Counted from the stretch's first letter, positions 8,347 through 17,840 are shown. The stretch: DNA of 64,000 nt from Arthrobacter psychrochitiniphilus (GCF_003185915.1 NZ_QHLZ01000001.1:620001-684000); one strand, 5' to 3'. Numbers and translations: made by a program. Notes: generated by a model not told the origin, from the letters alone.

Positions 8347-10071
8347 TTAGCTCTTGAATCCGATGCTGGTCCAATCCATGGATTCGAACTGGGCGGCACC
8401 GTAGTTGACCAGTCCTGTCTTGACGCCCAAGGTGTTCGGAGTGGGTGTCAGCGGGATGACAGGGGTGTAGGCGAAGATTGTCTTGTCAATCTCGTTGGCC
8501 AGTTCAATGCGCTTGGCGGGATCCAGTTCCGCATTGGCAGCGGCCCACATCTCACCGAGCTTGACATCAGTAATTCCGGTGAAGTTCTGCCCAGCATCGG
8601 CAGGGTAGAAGATCGATTCGGCGGCGGCAACCGGGAAGGCGGTCCCGGACCAGGCGAAGCCGGTCAGCTGGAAGTTGGACTTGAGCACGTAGTCAGAGAA
8701 GAACTTATCCGCTGGGACCGTGTCATTTTTGAGCGAAATACCCACAACTTTCAGGTTTGCCTGAATCTGCTTGAAAATTTGTTCAGAAACAGGGTTGTTG
8801 GCGTCCAAGGTGTAAATAAGTTCCAGCTTGGCACCATCTTTTTCCATCACCCCGTCGGAGCCCTTGGTGTACCCGGCTTCCTTGAGCAGTGCCTCCGATT
8901 TGGCGGTGTCATAGCCAATGACGGCCGTTGCATCGTCCTCGTAGCCCTTCTGACCAGGCATGAAGATGTAGCTGTTTTGATTGGCCACGGGGGCGCCGAT
9001 AGGAGCTAGGCGGCTGGCGGAAATAGTGTCCCTGTCAATGGCGCGTGCCACGGCCTGGCGGACCTTCACATCTGCCAGCGGACCCTTGGAACCGTTCATT
9101 GTCACATGGTTCCAGGTCAAACCACCGGACTGCTGAATGGCGCCGTCTGCGCGCTTCTTGGCGGTGTCATAGTTGTCCTTGTTGGTGCCAATGATGACAG
9201 CATCAAGTTCCTTGTTGGCGTAAGCCTGGGCGAGGGCATCGCGGGAGATGACCTTCATGATGATCTTCTCCAACTTGGGCTTTTGCCCCCACCACTTGTC
9301 ATTGGGGACCAGGGTGACCACTTGTCCGGTGGTGTCCACCGTACCCACCTTGAACGGGCCCGTGGAAGGCAGCGGCTTGGACTTGTAGCCCTCGTTGAAA
9401 GCCTTCACATCGGAGGCAACGGCTGCGGGCAGCACTGCTGCGGTGGCGGTCCCTGCCGTGCTGCTGCCCAGAATTGAGGCCCAGTCAGCATTCTTGTTCT
9501 TGAAGGTGATCTTAAAGTTGAAGTCGGTGTCCTCCTTGGTGACAGTATCAATGTCTTTGAAGACGTTGTCTCCCACAATTTGGTAGTCCTTGTTGGTGCC
9601 ATTATTGGCCTTGATGGTAGCCGCGTAGTCCTTGTACGTGATGGGTGTGCCGTCTTCCCACACTGCTTTGGGGTTCAGTTTCACTTCCACAACCTGCGGG
9701 TCCTCGCTGAGCAGCTTCACCTCGGTGGCATAGTTGGGGTCCACTGCCCAACCGCCGTCCACCGTGGTACGGACCGGGGCGCCCATAGTGGGATCCAGAA
9801 TCTCGCCTCCGGCCTTGACGTTGCCATCAATCTGGAGTGTGTTCCAGTTATCCGGCAACTGGTCAACAGCCAGAGTCAAGGTGCCACCGTCCTTAACGGA
9901 AGCATAATCAGCGCTTACCCATGCGGTGGTGGGCAGGGTGGCGGTCTCAGCAGCGCCCTTGCTGCTGTCCACGGTGGGCTTGTTATCGCCTCCGCCGCCA
10001 GCGCTACAACCTGTCATGGCCAGGGCAACCGCCAAAACGCCGGCTCCCACCATCTTGTTAATATTTTTCAT
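8347..10071 (-). CDS. Oligopeptide-type ABC transporter substrate-binding lipoprotein (SBP family 5)
   Basis: A 574-residue extracytoplasmic binding protein. The ATG at 10071 has GAGGAAGA just upstream and gives MKNINK, a hydrophobic stretch and the lipobox AMTGC with Cys22; the longer frame to 10179 adds unrelated residues. The mature part shows the family-5 pattern (VKVRQAVARAIDRDTI in the centre; EALLKEAGY further on). It would capture peptides or similar solutes and deliver them to the permeases encoded upstream. It is the last gene of the four-gene cluster, 104 bases after the ATPase, and ends at a strong terminator. The ligand is unknown; family-5 proteins also bind oligosaccharides, opines and metal chelates. 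Confidence 0.9.
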   Translation of the reverse strand: MKNINKMVGAGVLAVALAMTGCSAGGGGDNKPTVDSSKGAAETATLPTTAWVSADYASVKDGGTLTLAVDQLPDNWNTLQIDGNVKAGGEILDPTMGAPVRTTVDGGWAVDPNYATEVKLLSEDPQVVEVKLNPKAVWEDGTPITYKDYAATIKANNGTNKDYQIVGDNVFKDIDTVTKEDTDFNFKITFKNKNADWASILGSSTAGTATAAVLPAAVASDVKAFNEGYKSKPLPSTGPFKVGTVDTTGQVVTLVPNDKWWGQKPKLEKIIMKVISRDALAQAYANKELDAVIIGTNKDNYDTAKKRADGAIQQSGGLTWNHVTMNGSKGPLADVKVRQAVARAIDRDTISASRLAPIGAPVANQNSYIFMPGQKGYEDDATAVIGYDTAKSEALLKEAGYTKGSDGVMEKDGAKLELIYTLDANNPVSEQIFKQIQANLKVVGISLKNDTVPADKFFSDYVLKSNFQLTGFAWSGTAFPVAAAESIFYPADAGQNFTGITDVKLGEMWAAANAELDPAKRIELANEIDKTIFAYTPVIPLTPTPNTLGVKTGLVNYGAAQFESMDWTSIGFKS

Positions 10072-10175
10072 TTCTTCCTCCCATTGAATGGTCCCCGGCG
10101 GGTCATTGTTCTTCTCCCGCGGGGTTCGGTGGCTACGGTAAGTTCTGTGGGGGTGTTCACGAAGGCGCTCAGGGA

Positions 10176-12329
10176 TCATGGCATCCCGGCCGCCAGCAAG
10201 CCGATTCGCTCAGCGTGGTGGCAGGCCACCACACTGTTTTGCACGGCTCGGGGTTGTGGATCCTGGGTCCGGCACTGTTCCTTTCCTGGAGCGTCCATGA
10301 GTTTGTACAGAGGGCAGCGGGTGCGGAAGTTACAGCCCGTGATGTCCTCGGTGGGGCTCGGTAGGTCCCCCTCGAGGAGGATCCGGGTGCGGCTGCGCTC
10401 CACGGTAGGGTCTGGGACGGGCACGGCCGAGAGCAGAGCCTTGGTATAGGGGTGTTGCGGGTTCTCGAAGATCGCTTCCGCTGGCCCGCTTTCCACGATC
10501 CTGCCCAGATACATGACGGCAACGTTGTCAGAAATTTGCCGCACTACCGCCAAGTCATGGGCCACGAACAAGTAGGAGAGCCCCAATTTCTCCTGCAGGT
10601 CCTGCAACAGATTGATCACCCCGGCCTGGATGGAGACATCTAGGGCGGAAACAGGCTCATCCAACACCACAATCTTCGGGTCAGTCACCAAGGCCCGGGC
10701 AATGCCGATGCGTTGGCGCTGCCCTCCAGAGAACTCGTGCGGATACCGTGAGGCCATTGACGGGTCCAGCCCCACCAGATCCAGAACGGCCCGGACCTTT
10801 TCCAGCCGGTCCTTGGCAGGGACACCGTGAACGGTGAGTGGTTCCGCCACGAGATCCTGCACGGGTAGCCGCGGGTCAAGGGAGGCCATGGGGTCTTGGA
10901 AAACCACCTGTATTTCCTTGCGCAGAGCCTTCCGTTCCCTGGCAGTGAGCGTGGCCACATCCCGCCCGTTGATACTGACCTGCCCGGCTTGAGGCTTGGT
11001 GAGTTCCAAGATCTCCATGACAGTGGTGGACTTCCCACAGCCGGATTCACCCACCAGTCCCAAAGTTTGCCCTGTCCGCAGGTCAAAGCTGACACCGTCC
11101 ACGGCCCGCACGGTACCTATAGTGCGTTTGAACACCGAACCCTTGGATAAGGGGAAATGGCGTTCCAACCCCGCCACATCCAGCACTGTTTCAGGGGCCA
11201 CTAAGGCCCGTTCCGCAGTGGCGACAGGTTCAGGCACAGGGTACAGCTTGGTACGGTCCAGCTGGCCTGAGGCTATTTCGGCTACACGCAGGCAGGCGGC
11301 AGAGTTCAGCGGGTCCTCCCCGATGACTGTCAAGGGCGGCTCGGTGGAACGGCAGGCCTCAATGACTACCGGGCACCGGGGCGCAAAGGGGCACCCTGGC
11401 GCCAGGTTGCTCAATTGGGGCGGACGGCCCTCCAGCGGCACCAGCCGGGTATGCCCGGCCGTGGCCAGGTTCGGCATGGAACGCAACAACCCCACGGTGT
11501 ACGGCATGGACGGTGCGTGGAACACTTGATCCACGGTCCCGGTCTCCACAATCCGCCCCGCGTACATGACGGCGAGCCTGTCCGCATTCCCTGCCACCAC
11601 ACCCAGATCATGGGTGATCAGCACCACGGCTGCACCTGTCATGTCCTTCGCCTTCTGCAGCACTTCCAGGATCTGCGCCTGGATGGTCACATCAAGGGCA
11701 GTGGTTGGTTCATCGGCGATGATGAGCCGCGGATTGTTTGCAATGGCAATGGCAATCATGGCGCGTTGGCGCATACCGCCGGAAAATTCGTGCGGGAAAG
11801 CTTGGGCGCGGCGCTCCGGATTGGGGATGCCCACCACCTTGAGCAGTTCCACGGCGCGTGCGTTGGCGGCAGCTTTGGAGAGCTTGCGGTCATGCAATCG
11901 CAGAGCCTCAGAAATTTGCGCCCCAATGGTGTAAACGGGGGTCAGCGCCGAAAGCGGGTCCTGGAAAATGATGGAGATGCCCTCGCCGCGCAGCTTGGAC
12001 ATTTCCTTATCGCTGCGACCCAGCAGTGATTTGCCTTCAAAGAGGATATCTCCACTGATTTTTGCGTTCGAGGGCAGCAGGCCCATGACGGCCAGCGAGG
12101 AGACAGACTTTCCGGATCCGGATTCACCCACAATCCCCAGAAACTCACCCTGGTCCACATGGTAGCTAACTCCCCGCACGGCTGTGACTGCCCCGCCCGG
12201 CTGAGGGAAGGTGACATGGAGGTCGCGGACTTCCAGCAGGTGATTTGACGGATTCGGCTGTGTGGGGCCGGGGCGTACTGACGGGCTGGTTTCATTGCTT
12301 GCTGCGGGGTCGATCAGGTTTTCAGTCAC
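10176..12329 (-). CDS. ABC transporter ATPase, fused DppD-DppF type (two nucleotide-binding domains)
   Basis: A 717-residue cytoplasmic protein with two complete ABC ATPase units in tandem. Unit 1: Walker A GESGSGKS (about 68-75), signature FSGGMRQR (182-189), Walker B LIIADE (202-207), switch His240, then the Cys-containing oligo_HPY tail (PGCPFAPRCP, 311-320). Unit 2: GESGCGKS (427-434), FSGGQRQR (533-540), IVVLDE (553-558) and a second Cys-rich tail (GCNFRTRCPL). All catalytic motifs are intact in both halves, so one polypeptide should supply the whole energising dimer. The GTG start at 12329 overlaps the end of the permease C gene by 8 bases, implying coupled translation. Fused pairs of this sort are common in actinobacterial peptide transporters. 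Confidence 0.94.
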   Translation of the reverse strand: MTENLIDPAASNETSPSVRPGPTQPNPSNHLLEVRDLHVTFPQPGGAVTAVRGVSYHVDQGEFLGIVGESGSGKSVSSLAVMGLLPSNAKISGDILFEGKSLLGRSDKEMSKLRGEGISIIFQDPLSALTPVYTIGAQISEALRLHDRKLSKAAANARAVELLKVVGIPNPERRAQAFPHEFSGGMRQRAMIAIAIANNPRLIIADEPTTALDVTIQAQILEVLQKAKDMTGAAVVLITHDLGVVAGNADRLAVMYAGRIVETGTVDQVFHAPSMPYTVGLLRSMPNLATAGHTRLVPLEGRPPQLSNLAPGCPFAPRCPVVIEACRSTEPPLTVIGEDPLNSAACLRVAEIASGQLDRTKLYPVPEPVATAERALVAPETVLDVAGLERHFPLSKGSVFKRTIGTVRAVDGVSFDLRTGQTLGLVGESGCGKSTTVMEILELTKPQAGQVSINGRDVATLTARERKALRKEIQVVFQDPMASLDPRLPVQDLVAEPLTVHGVPAKDRLEKVRAVLDLVGLDPSMASRYPHEFSGGQRQRIGIARALVTDPKIVVLDEPVSALDVSIQAGVINLLQDLQEKLGLSYLFVAHDLAVVRQISDNVAVMYLGRIVESGPAEAIFENPQHPYTKALLSAVPVPDPTVERSRTRILLEGDLPSPTEDITGCNFRTRCPLYKLMDAPGKEQCRTQDPQPRAVQNSVVACHHAERIGLLAAGMP

Positions 12330-13248
12330 GGTTGACTCCCGAGGTCGGGTCTACGGCATCTCGGAGCGCATCGCCAACAAGGCTGGCTGAGAGGACTGTG
12401 AAGACAAGGATGGCTGCGGGGAAAATGAACAGCCAAGGGCGGGTGGCGGCTGCACTCTGGCCTGCCGCCAAGAGGGTGCCCAAGGAAACGTCAGGGGCTT
12501 GGATGCCGAAGCCGAAGAAGCTCAGGGTGGTCTCACTGAGGATTGCAGCACCTACGCCAAGCGTCGCGTCGATGATCAGCAGCGAAGAGACGTTGGGCAG
12601 CACATGCCTACGGATGATGGTCCAGGTATCCACACCCATGAAGCGGGCGGCCTTGATGAAGTCGCGTTCGCGCAGCGAGCGGGTTTGGGCCCGGATGACC
12701 CTGGCCATGATCATCCAGCCAAAGCCTGCCAGGAGGAAGATCAGCGCCACCCAGGACAGTTGCTTGAAAATTGGGCTAAGCAAGATGAACAGGAACAAGC
12801 TCGGCAGCACCAATAGTAGATCGATGACCCAGACAATAACCCTGTCCCACCAACCGCCAAGGTAGCCTGCCACGGCACCCACCACACCGGCCACAATGGC
12901 GGCCAAGGGGCCCACCAAGAGGCCAATGATCAGTGACTTGCGCAGGCCCACAATAGTTTGGGCGTAAATGTCTTCGCCAATGTCACTGGTGCCAAACCAA
13001 TGGAGCCGGCTGGGGCTTGATCCCATGTTGTAAATATCCAGATCCGTGTAGTTCCAGGCGTTGGGAACAAGGCCAAAGATGGCCCACAGGATGATGGCGC
13101 CCAGGCCAATGATGCCCACCCAGAACCGCGGTGTGCTGCGCAGCCGGGCCATGACCAGACGCAGACGGGAGACAGGCTTTGCCGAATGCACCACGTCTGT
13201 AATGACCGCAGTAGCATCGGGTGCCGGCATTTCATCAAGCATGGACAT
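12322..13248 (-). CDS. Oligopeptide-type ABC transporter permease, DppC type
   Basis: A 308-residue inner-membrane permease. After a cytoplasmic N-terminal tail there is one helix (about 45-65), the periplasmic motif HWFGTSDIGEDIYAQ that is typical of the OppC branch, and then the binding-protein-dependent transport core with about five helices. The EAA-like loop is KAARFMGVDTWTIIRRHVLP. The start ATG 13248 lies 2 bases after the stop of permease B, so the genes are one transcript. It pairs with permease B and the fused ATPase to form the importer. Confidence 0.92.
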   Translation of the reverse strand: MSMLDEMPAPDATAVITDVVHSAKPVSRLRLVMARLRSTPRFWVGIIGLGAIILWAIFGLVPNAWNYTDLDIYNMGSSPSRLHWFGTSDIGEDIYAQTIVGLRKSLIIGLLVGPLAAIVAGVVGAVAGYLGGWWDRVIVWVIDLLLVLPSLFLFILLSPIFKQLSWVALIFLLAGFGWMIMARVIRAQTRSLRERDFIKAARFMGVDTWTIIRRHVLPNVSSLLIIDATLGVGAAILSETTLSFFGFGIQAPDVSLGTLLAAGQSAAATRPWLFIFPAAILVFTVLSASLVGDALRDAVDPTSGVNRD

Positions 13249-13250
13249 GG

Positions 13251-14234
13251 CTACACCCGCACTCTCGGGTCAAGGGCCGCATACACAACATCGGCCAATG
13301 TTCCGGCGATCAGGATCAGGATGGCGTTGAACAAGATGGCTCCCGTAAAGGCATTAATATCGCTTTGGGAAATCGATTGGACCAGCAATTCGCCCATACC
13401 GTGCCAGCTGAACACAAGTTCGGTGACGGCGGCACCGGCCAAGACCGTGGCGAAGGAGTAGGCAAAGTAGGTGGACATGGGGATCAGGGCTACCCGGACG
13501 CCGTGACGGACAAGCGCCGAACCGCGGGTTCGCCCCTTGGAACGTGCGGTCCGGATGTAGTCCGCAGCCAGTACATCCAGCATGGCGCTGCGCTGGTATC
13601 TGGAATATCCGGCAGCCCCCATGAGGGCCAGCGAGATGGTTGGCAGCAACAGGTGCCCGGCTCGATCCCCGAATTGGACCCACCAGCCGCCATCGAGCCC
13701 TGGGGTGTATTCGCCCGTGAAGCTGATCAGCTGAACACCCAGGAAGTTATTGAGCAACGTGGCAACAATCATCAACAAGATGCCTAGGACAAATGCTGGT
13801 GTGGCAAGAATGGTGAAGGAGGCTACGGAAATGGCTTGATCACTGAATCTATACTGACGCACCGCACCCCACACGCCCAGTGTCACACCTACAATCGCAG
13901 CAATGACGGTACCTAAAATCAACAGCCGCAGACTGGTTCCGGCGCGGGCCGCGATCTCACTGATCACTGAAGTGTTATGAATGGTGTCGCCCAAGGACCC
14001 TTCGGTCACGAGCCGCACAATCCAGGCCCACAGCCGCTCCACCCAGGGGGTGTTCGGGTTGACGCCCAAGCCATCCAGGATGGAGTTGATGGTGGCATCA
14101 CTGGGGCGCGGATTACGGCCTAGGTAGCGCGCAGCCGGGTTCAAGATGATGCTGGCCAAGACATAGGCGCTGAGCGTGGCGATGGCTGAAAGGATCGCGT
14201 AATTAATGAAGCGCTTGGCAATGAACCCGATCAT
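13251..14234 (-). CDS. Oligopeptide-type ABC transporter permease, DppB type
   Basis: A 327-residue permease starting MIGFIAKRFINYAIL, the usual OppB/DppB N-terminal helix, with about six helices and a long extracellular segment (about residues 30-100). The EAA loop reads DVLAADYIRTARSKG and lies near residues 220-235. It is the first gene of the transporter cluster, and its upstream leader is long (about 490 bases to the next divergent gene). The gene order B, C, D-F fusion, then the binding protein last is less common than binding protein first. Confidence 0.92.
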   Translation of the reverse strand: MIGFIAKRFINYAILSAIATLSAYVLASIILNPAARYLGRNPRPSDATINSILDGLGVNPNTPWVERLWAWIVRLVTEGSLGDTIHNTSVISEIAARAGTSLRLLILGTVIAAIVGVTLGVWGAVRQYRFSDQAISVASFTILATPAFVLGILLMIVATLLNNFLGVQLISFTGEYTPGLDGGWWVQFGDRAGHLLLPTISLALMGAAGYSRYQRSAMLDVLAADYIRTARSKGRTRGSALVRHGVRVALIPMSTYFAYSFATVLAGAAVTELVFSWHGMGELLVQSISQSDINAFTGAILFNAILILIAGTLADVVYAALDPRVRV

Positions 14235-14495
14235 TGCGCGGGCCTTACTTCAGCCTTGAGGAGGATTGCACCGGGGCTGACCGGGGCCCGCCATGATGCC
14301 AAAAGTAAGAGCATGTAACCGTCCTTGACCTGATCCGCCGGCCCCGCCATGGATGGTGGCAGAGGCTTGCGTGAGCCTATATTTCCTTGGGCGAAAGACG
14401 GGAATGTAACCCGGCTCACACTCATTGATGCAAACCTACCCCAGTGAACTTTCACTACGGCCAAGCAAATTGCCCAGCCCCGGCAGGACTGTCCG

Positions 14496-14516
14496 ATCGG
14501 ATCAATTCGATCCGAT
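14496..14516. promoter_or_regulatory. Perfect 8-5-8 palindrome, candidate operator
   Basis: ATCGGATC (14496-14503), AATTC, GATCCGAT (14509-14516). It lies in the 489-base divergent region (14235-14723) between permease B and the S1-domain gene, about 260 bases upstream of the former and 207 upstream of the latter. No other structure was recognised in this region. A dimeric regulator site is an inference. Confidence 0.5.
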
Positions 14517-14723
14517 GGCACCCCTAAGCCATCAGCTTTCAGCAAAACCCTTTTAGCGCCATTCATCCAAACGAATAGGAATAATGTGGCTCAAACGTTA
14601 CTCGCAGACTCAAATGAGATGATCCAAAAGGGCGTAACCTGCCACCCCTGAGCCATTGGCAGCATGGGCGCGCTGTAAGGTATGTCACTACGACGATCCG
14701 GCGCAAACGATGGAAGGAGCCCC

Positions 14724-16550
14724 ATGCCTGCACAGAAAAACAGGAAGAGGCTCCCGGCACCAGAGTCCCTCAGCCACCCCGCCCCAGCACAGCCCGCGGC
14801 GGAACACCCTGCCGTGGAACAACTGAGTGGCAAAGCGCTGGCTGCGCTCCTGATGGATCCACAGCGCAACGTCACGGTGCTAGTCATCTCCCACATCCCG
14901 GAACAACAATTTCGTATTGATCCGCATGTGCTGGCCGCCCGGCTGGGTCAAGAAGCCCGGACCTTCATGGTGGTCAATGGGGATGAAACCCACCAGCTGG
15001 AAAAGGGTCTGCCCTCGCGCCTCCACATTTACGGCACAGGAGCCCGGGTCTATCCGCACGGCGAGCGATGGCTGGAGAGAGTTTCCCGTCCTCATCTTTT
15101 GCACCGGAGCACCGCATTGCCACAGCTGTACGACACCCTTGAGCATGAGGTTCTAGCGGCCCAACGCTTCAACCCATCACGGCCCCACACGGCGTCCCTG
15201 CCCGTGATTTCGCCAGCGGTGGTCAAGGGCTTCCCGGGCGAGGACAGGGCCCTGGTGGAGCTACTTCCTGGCGGCGAAACGGCCCTCATCCGTAGCGAGG
15301 ATCTACTACCCGGCATTCCGCTGGATTGGCTGGTGGCAAAGGGCCAAGAGCTCACGGGAGTACTCAACCCGGCCACCCACGTCCTGGACATCAAGGCGCT
15401 CCTGCTGCCCCACCCCTCCCCCGTCACCGTCTATCAACAAGGCGATGTGGCACTGGGCCGTGTCAAGTCCGTCAGTCCCCGCCACGCCTGGGTGCAACTT
15501 TGGCCTGGCAGTGATTTCCGCATCGGTGTGGAGCGGATCTCCTCCAATGACCTGGATTCCGCCGAAGATCTACTGACCGAGGGCGAGGTGGTCCGAGTCC
15601 GTGTTTTGTATGAGAACGGTGCGGTCCGGCTCTCCATGCTGGACGTGGACGACGACGAACCAGCCGTCCGCGCCCCTGCTCTCCTGCGCGGGGGCCCGCC
15701 CTGGCTGGAGGCGAACCGGCCCTACGCTTCCATCTTCACCACCGGCACGGCCGTTGCCTCCCCTTCCCCCCAGGTCCCCCTCGATAACGGCGCGGCGGGT
15801 CTGTCCGGCGTCGACCTTTCCCAACAGGAATCCCTACTCAGCCCAGCCCAACGACGCTCCGCTTTGCAAAGCACACAAATGCAGCTGGAGGCCGCCCGGC
15901 ACACCATTGCCGAGTTGCTGGCAGCGGCGAAGCGGCAGGGCGCTACGGATCAGGTGGCCCGGGCGCTGCAGGATCAGCTCAAGGAGGAGCGCCGCGGCTC
16001 CGGTGAGCTTGCCCGAGAACTGCATTTGGCCGAGCATCAAGTGGAGGTCCTCAAAACGGATCTGGCCAAAACGCGCGAGGCACTGGTGCAGGTCCGCAGA
16101 CAGCGCCGTTCCGCCACGTCCAGGACTGAAAGTACGCCTGAAAAACTGTTTCTGGATCCGGAGGAGCAGTTCAATTTTGATCTGCTTGCGCTCTGGGCTC
16201 GGATGGTTCCTGCGGCCGAAAAGCGTCTCCATCCGCTGGGAAATTTCAGCAGCAGCCCACAGTTCCTGGAGTCGTGGGCGGCGCTGACGGAGCAACAACG
16301 CAACAAGACTTTGCGTGCCGTGGTGGATCTGGTGGCAGACCGGCAGGGTCCGCTGCGTAAACGCGAACCTCATGTTCTGCGGCTCAATGACGGTGCCCAT
16401 GCCGCCCCCACTCTTCGAGGCGAGGACGTGTGTTGGCGCCTCTATGTGGAGCAGGGAACGGCGGGGGCGCTGCGGCTGCACTACTGGAAGCTGCAGACGG
16501 GGGGCTATGAACTCCATGCCGTAGTACCGCATGACGTGGTGAAACCGTAG
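14724..16550 (+). CDS. S1 RNA-binding-domain protein with a coiled coil, hypothetical
   Basis: A 608-residue protein. ATG 14724 has GGAAGGAG at 14712-14719; the upstream ATG at 14682 lacks a site. The N-terminal part (about residues 30-230) is unrecognised. A single S1-like OB domain follows (about 240-315: VALGRVKSVSPRHAWVQL ... GEVVRVRVLYENGAVRLSM). A Leu/Ala/Glu-rich coiled coil lies at about 370-470. The C-terminal domain (about 475-608) has many aromatic residues and ends YELHAVVPHDVVKP. There is no signal peptide. The S1 fold suggests binding to RNA or ribosomes. The rest matches no family I know, and neighbours give no hint. It is not ribosomal protein S1, which has several repeats. 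Confidence 0.75.
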   Translation: MPAQKNRKRLPAPESLSHPAPAQPAAEHPAVEQLSGKALAALLMDPQRNVTVLVISHIPEQQFRIDPHVLAARLGQEARTFMVVNGDETHQLEKGLPSRLHIYGTGARVYPHGERWLERVSRPHLLHRSTALPQLYDTLEHEVLAAQRFNPSRPHTASLPVISPAVVKGFPGEDRALVELLPGGETALIRSEDLLPGIPLDWLVAKGQELTGVLNPATHVLDIKALLLPHPSPVTVYQQGDVALGRVKSVSPRHAWVQLWPGSDFRIGVERISSNDLDSAEDLLTEGEVVRVRVLYENGAVRLSMLDVDDDEPAVRAPALLRGGPPWLEANRPYASIFTTGTAVASPSPQVPLDNGAAGLSGVDLSQQESLLSPAQRRSALQSTQMQLEAARHTIAELLAAAKRQGATDQVARALQDQLKEERRGSGELARELHLAEHQVEVLKTDLAKTREALVQVRRQRRSATSRTESTPEKLFLDPEEQFNFDLLALWARMVPAAEKRLHPLGNFSSSPQFLESWAALTEQQRNKTLRAVVDLVADRQGPLRKREPHVLRLNDGAHAAPTLRGEDVCWRLYVEQGTAGALRLHYWKLQTGGYELHAVVPHDVVKP

Positions 16551-16624
16551 CCGGTGACGCCCGTAAACTGGACAGTCATCGAGTCCTCAATGACTCCTGG
16601 CATTCTTTAGGTACAAATATTTCC

Positions 16625-17011
16625 ATGACGCGCAGCATGAGATTTTCCAGCAGTCGTTTTCTGGCCGCAATGGGGCTCACCGCCGCGATGGTTTTCGGCA
16701 CCACCGCCTGCAGCGGGGACACCACAGACTTCCTGCGCGAGTTGCTTCCCGTGGATGCCAAGATCAAGTTGATGTATGACGTTGAACGGACGGACAAGGA
16801 CGCCCGCATACTGGCTGCCGTTTTCACCTCAAGTGACGCATTTGTCAGCGCTGAGATCGCCAGGGTGGGACTTGGCTCAGCCGTAACCGTGGGCAAGAAC
16901 TCAACATTCCTCCCACCTGTCCACGATGCGCAAATTTCTGCAGCCACACAATCCTTGGATACTGCAGCCCGGCCACAGCGGGCTCCACAACAGCAGCAAC
17001 GGCCGCTGTGA
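16625..17011 (+). CDS. Small lipoprotein, probably truncated by a frameshift
   Basis: A 128-residue frame starting MTRSMRFSSSR, with a hydrophobic core and a TTACSG lipobox (Cys29), so a secreted lipoprotein. The following residues (about 30-110) form a compact domain with DAKIKLMYDVERTDKDARI. The last residues, rich in Gln/Pro/Arg, look out of frame. Shifting frame near 16950-16975 gives an Ala/Thr-rich linker that runs directly into the Pro-rich frame at 17008-17202. The intact gene was therefore probably 16625-17202, with one indel. Function unknown. Confidence 0.6.
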   Translation: MTRSMRFSSSRFLAAMGLTAAMVFGTTACSGDTTDFLRELLPVDAKIKLMYDVERTDKDARILAAVFTSSDAFVSAEIARVGLGSAVTVGKNSTFLPPVHDAQISAATQSLDTAARPQRAPQQQQRPL

Positions 17012-17202
17012 TCACAGTGGCCGCCCAGGCTGCCGACGCTGAACGGATCCGCAACCTTCCACCCGTCTACGTTCCGCCAGCTCCGGCACCTTACGTTCCG
17101 CCTGCCTACCAGCCCACGGCGCAAGACTCCGGCGGCGGTTACCCCGGATACACTGGACCCCGGTGCTATGCGCCCGGAGGAAAGACGTACAGGCCGTGCT
17201 AG
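17008..17202 (+). CDS. Pro/Tyr-rich tail, likely continuation of the preceding lipoprotein
   Basis: A 64-residue frame opening with GTG at 17008, which overlaps the previous stop by 4 bases. It has no signal peptide and is rich in Pro, Tyr and Gly (PPVYVPPAPAPYVPP, then GGYPGYTGPRCYAPGG). The same frame is open upstream of 17008 and encodes an Ala/Thr linker, so it reads best as the C-terminus of the lipoprotein after a frameshift. A separately translated small protein is possible because of the stop-start overlap, but the start has no ribosome binding site. Confidence 0.4.
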   Translation: MITVAAQAADAERIRNLPPVYVPPAPAPYVPPAYQPTAQDSGGGYPGYTGPRCYAPGGKTYRPC

Positions 17203-17234
17203 AACTGCTGCGAACGGAAGGAACTGGTCCCATC

Positions 17235-17783
17235 ATGGGTCAAAAAATTGAGCTGGTCAGGTTATTAGATGACAACGGCGCTGAGATGGGCAGCGCGGAC
17301 AAGTCGCTGGTCCACACGGCACAAACGCCCCTGCATCTGGCCTTCTCCTGCCACCTTTTCGATTCCCAGGGCCGCACTTTGCTGACCCGCCGCGCGCTCA
17401 CGAAGCTGACGTGGCCGGGCGTATGGACAAATTCCTTCTGCGGCCACCCAGCCCCGGGCGAATCTTTCGAAGAAGCGATCATTCGCCGCGCCGCCGTGGA
17501 ATTGAACATCACCGTGACCAACATTCAGCCGGCACTTCCGGACTTCAGGTACCAGGCTACGGACGCGTCAGGGATTGTGGAGAATGAAATCTGTCCCGTT
17601 TTTACCGCTGTTTATGACAGCGATGCCCCCCTCACACCCAACACCGAGGAAGTGTGTGACTGGGCCTGGAGCGACGTGGTGGACGTTGAGGAAGCAGTCA
17701 CGGCCACGCCGTTCGCCTTCAGCCCTTGGCTGGTGGAGCAACTAGCCGAAGGTGTCTACACAGGCGGGCGCCTGCTCTCCTAA
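17235..17783 (+). CDS. idi: Isopentenyl-diphosphate delta-isomerase, type 1
   Basis: A 182-residue Nudix-fold enzyme that interconverts isopentenyl and dimethylallyl diphosphate for isoprenoid synthesis in the cytosol. Hallmarks: the NSFCGHP motif with catalytic Cys69 and metal-ligand His71, the Nudix-like GESFEEAIIRRAAVEL stretch (75-90), the ENE triad at 116-118 with the acid/base glutamates, and TEEVCDWAW near 138-145. Length equals the type 1 family. The ATG at 17235 is chosen over the earlier frame opening at 17163, because family members begin here and AAGGAA lies about 11 bases upstream. It is not linked to other isoprenoid genes in this window. Confidence 0.95.
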   Translation: MGQKIELVRLLDDNGAEMGSADKSLVHTAQTPLHLAFSCHLFDSQGRTLLTRRALTKLTWPGVWTNSFCGHPAPGESFEEAIIRRAAVELNITVTNIQPALPDFRYQATDASGIVENEICPVFTAVYDSDAPLTPNTEEVCDWAWSDVVDVEEAVTATPFAFSPWLVEQLAEGVYTGGRLLS

Positions 17784-17840
17784 GCACTGCTTTGTGGATT
17801 CTGCTCTTCCGGTCACTGTTTCTTGCTCACTGTTGCTTCG

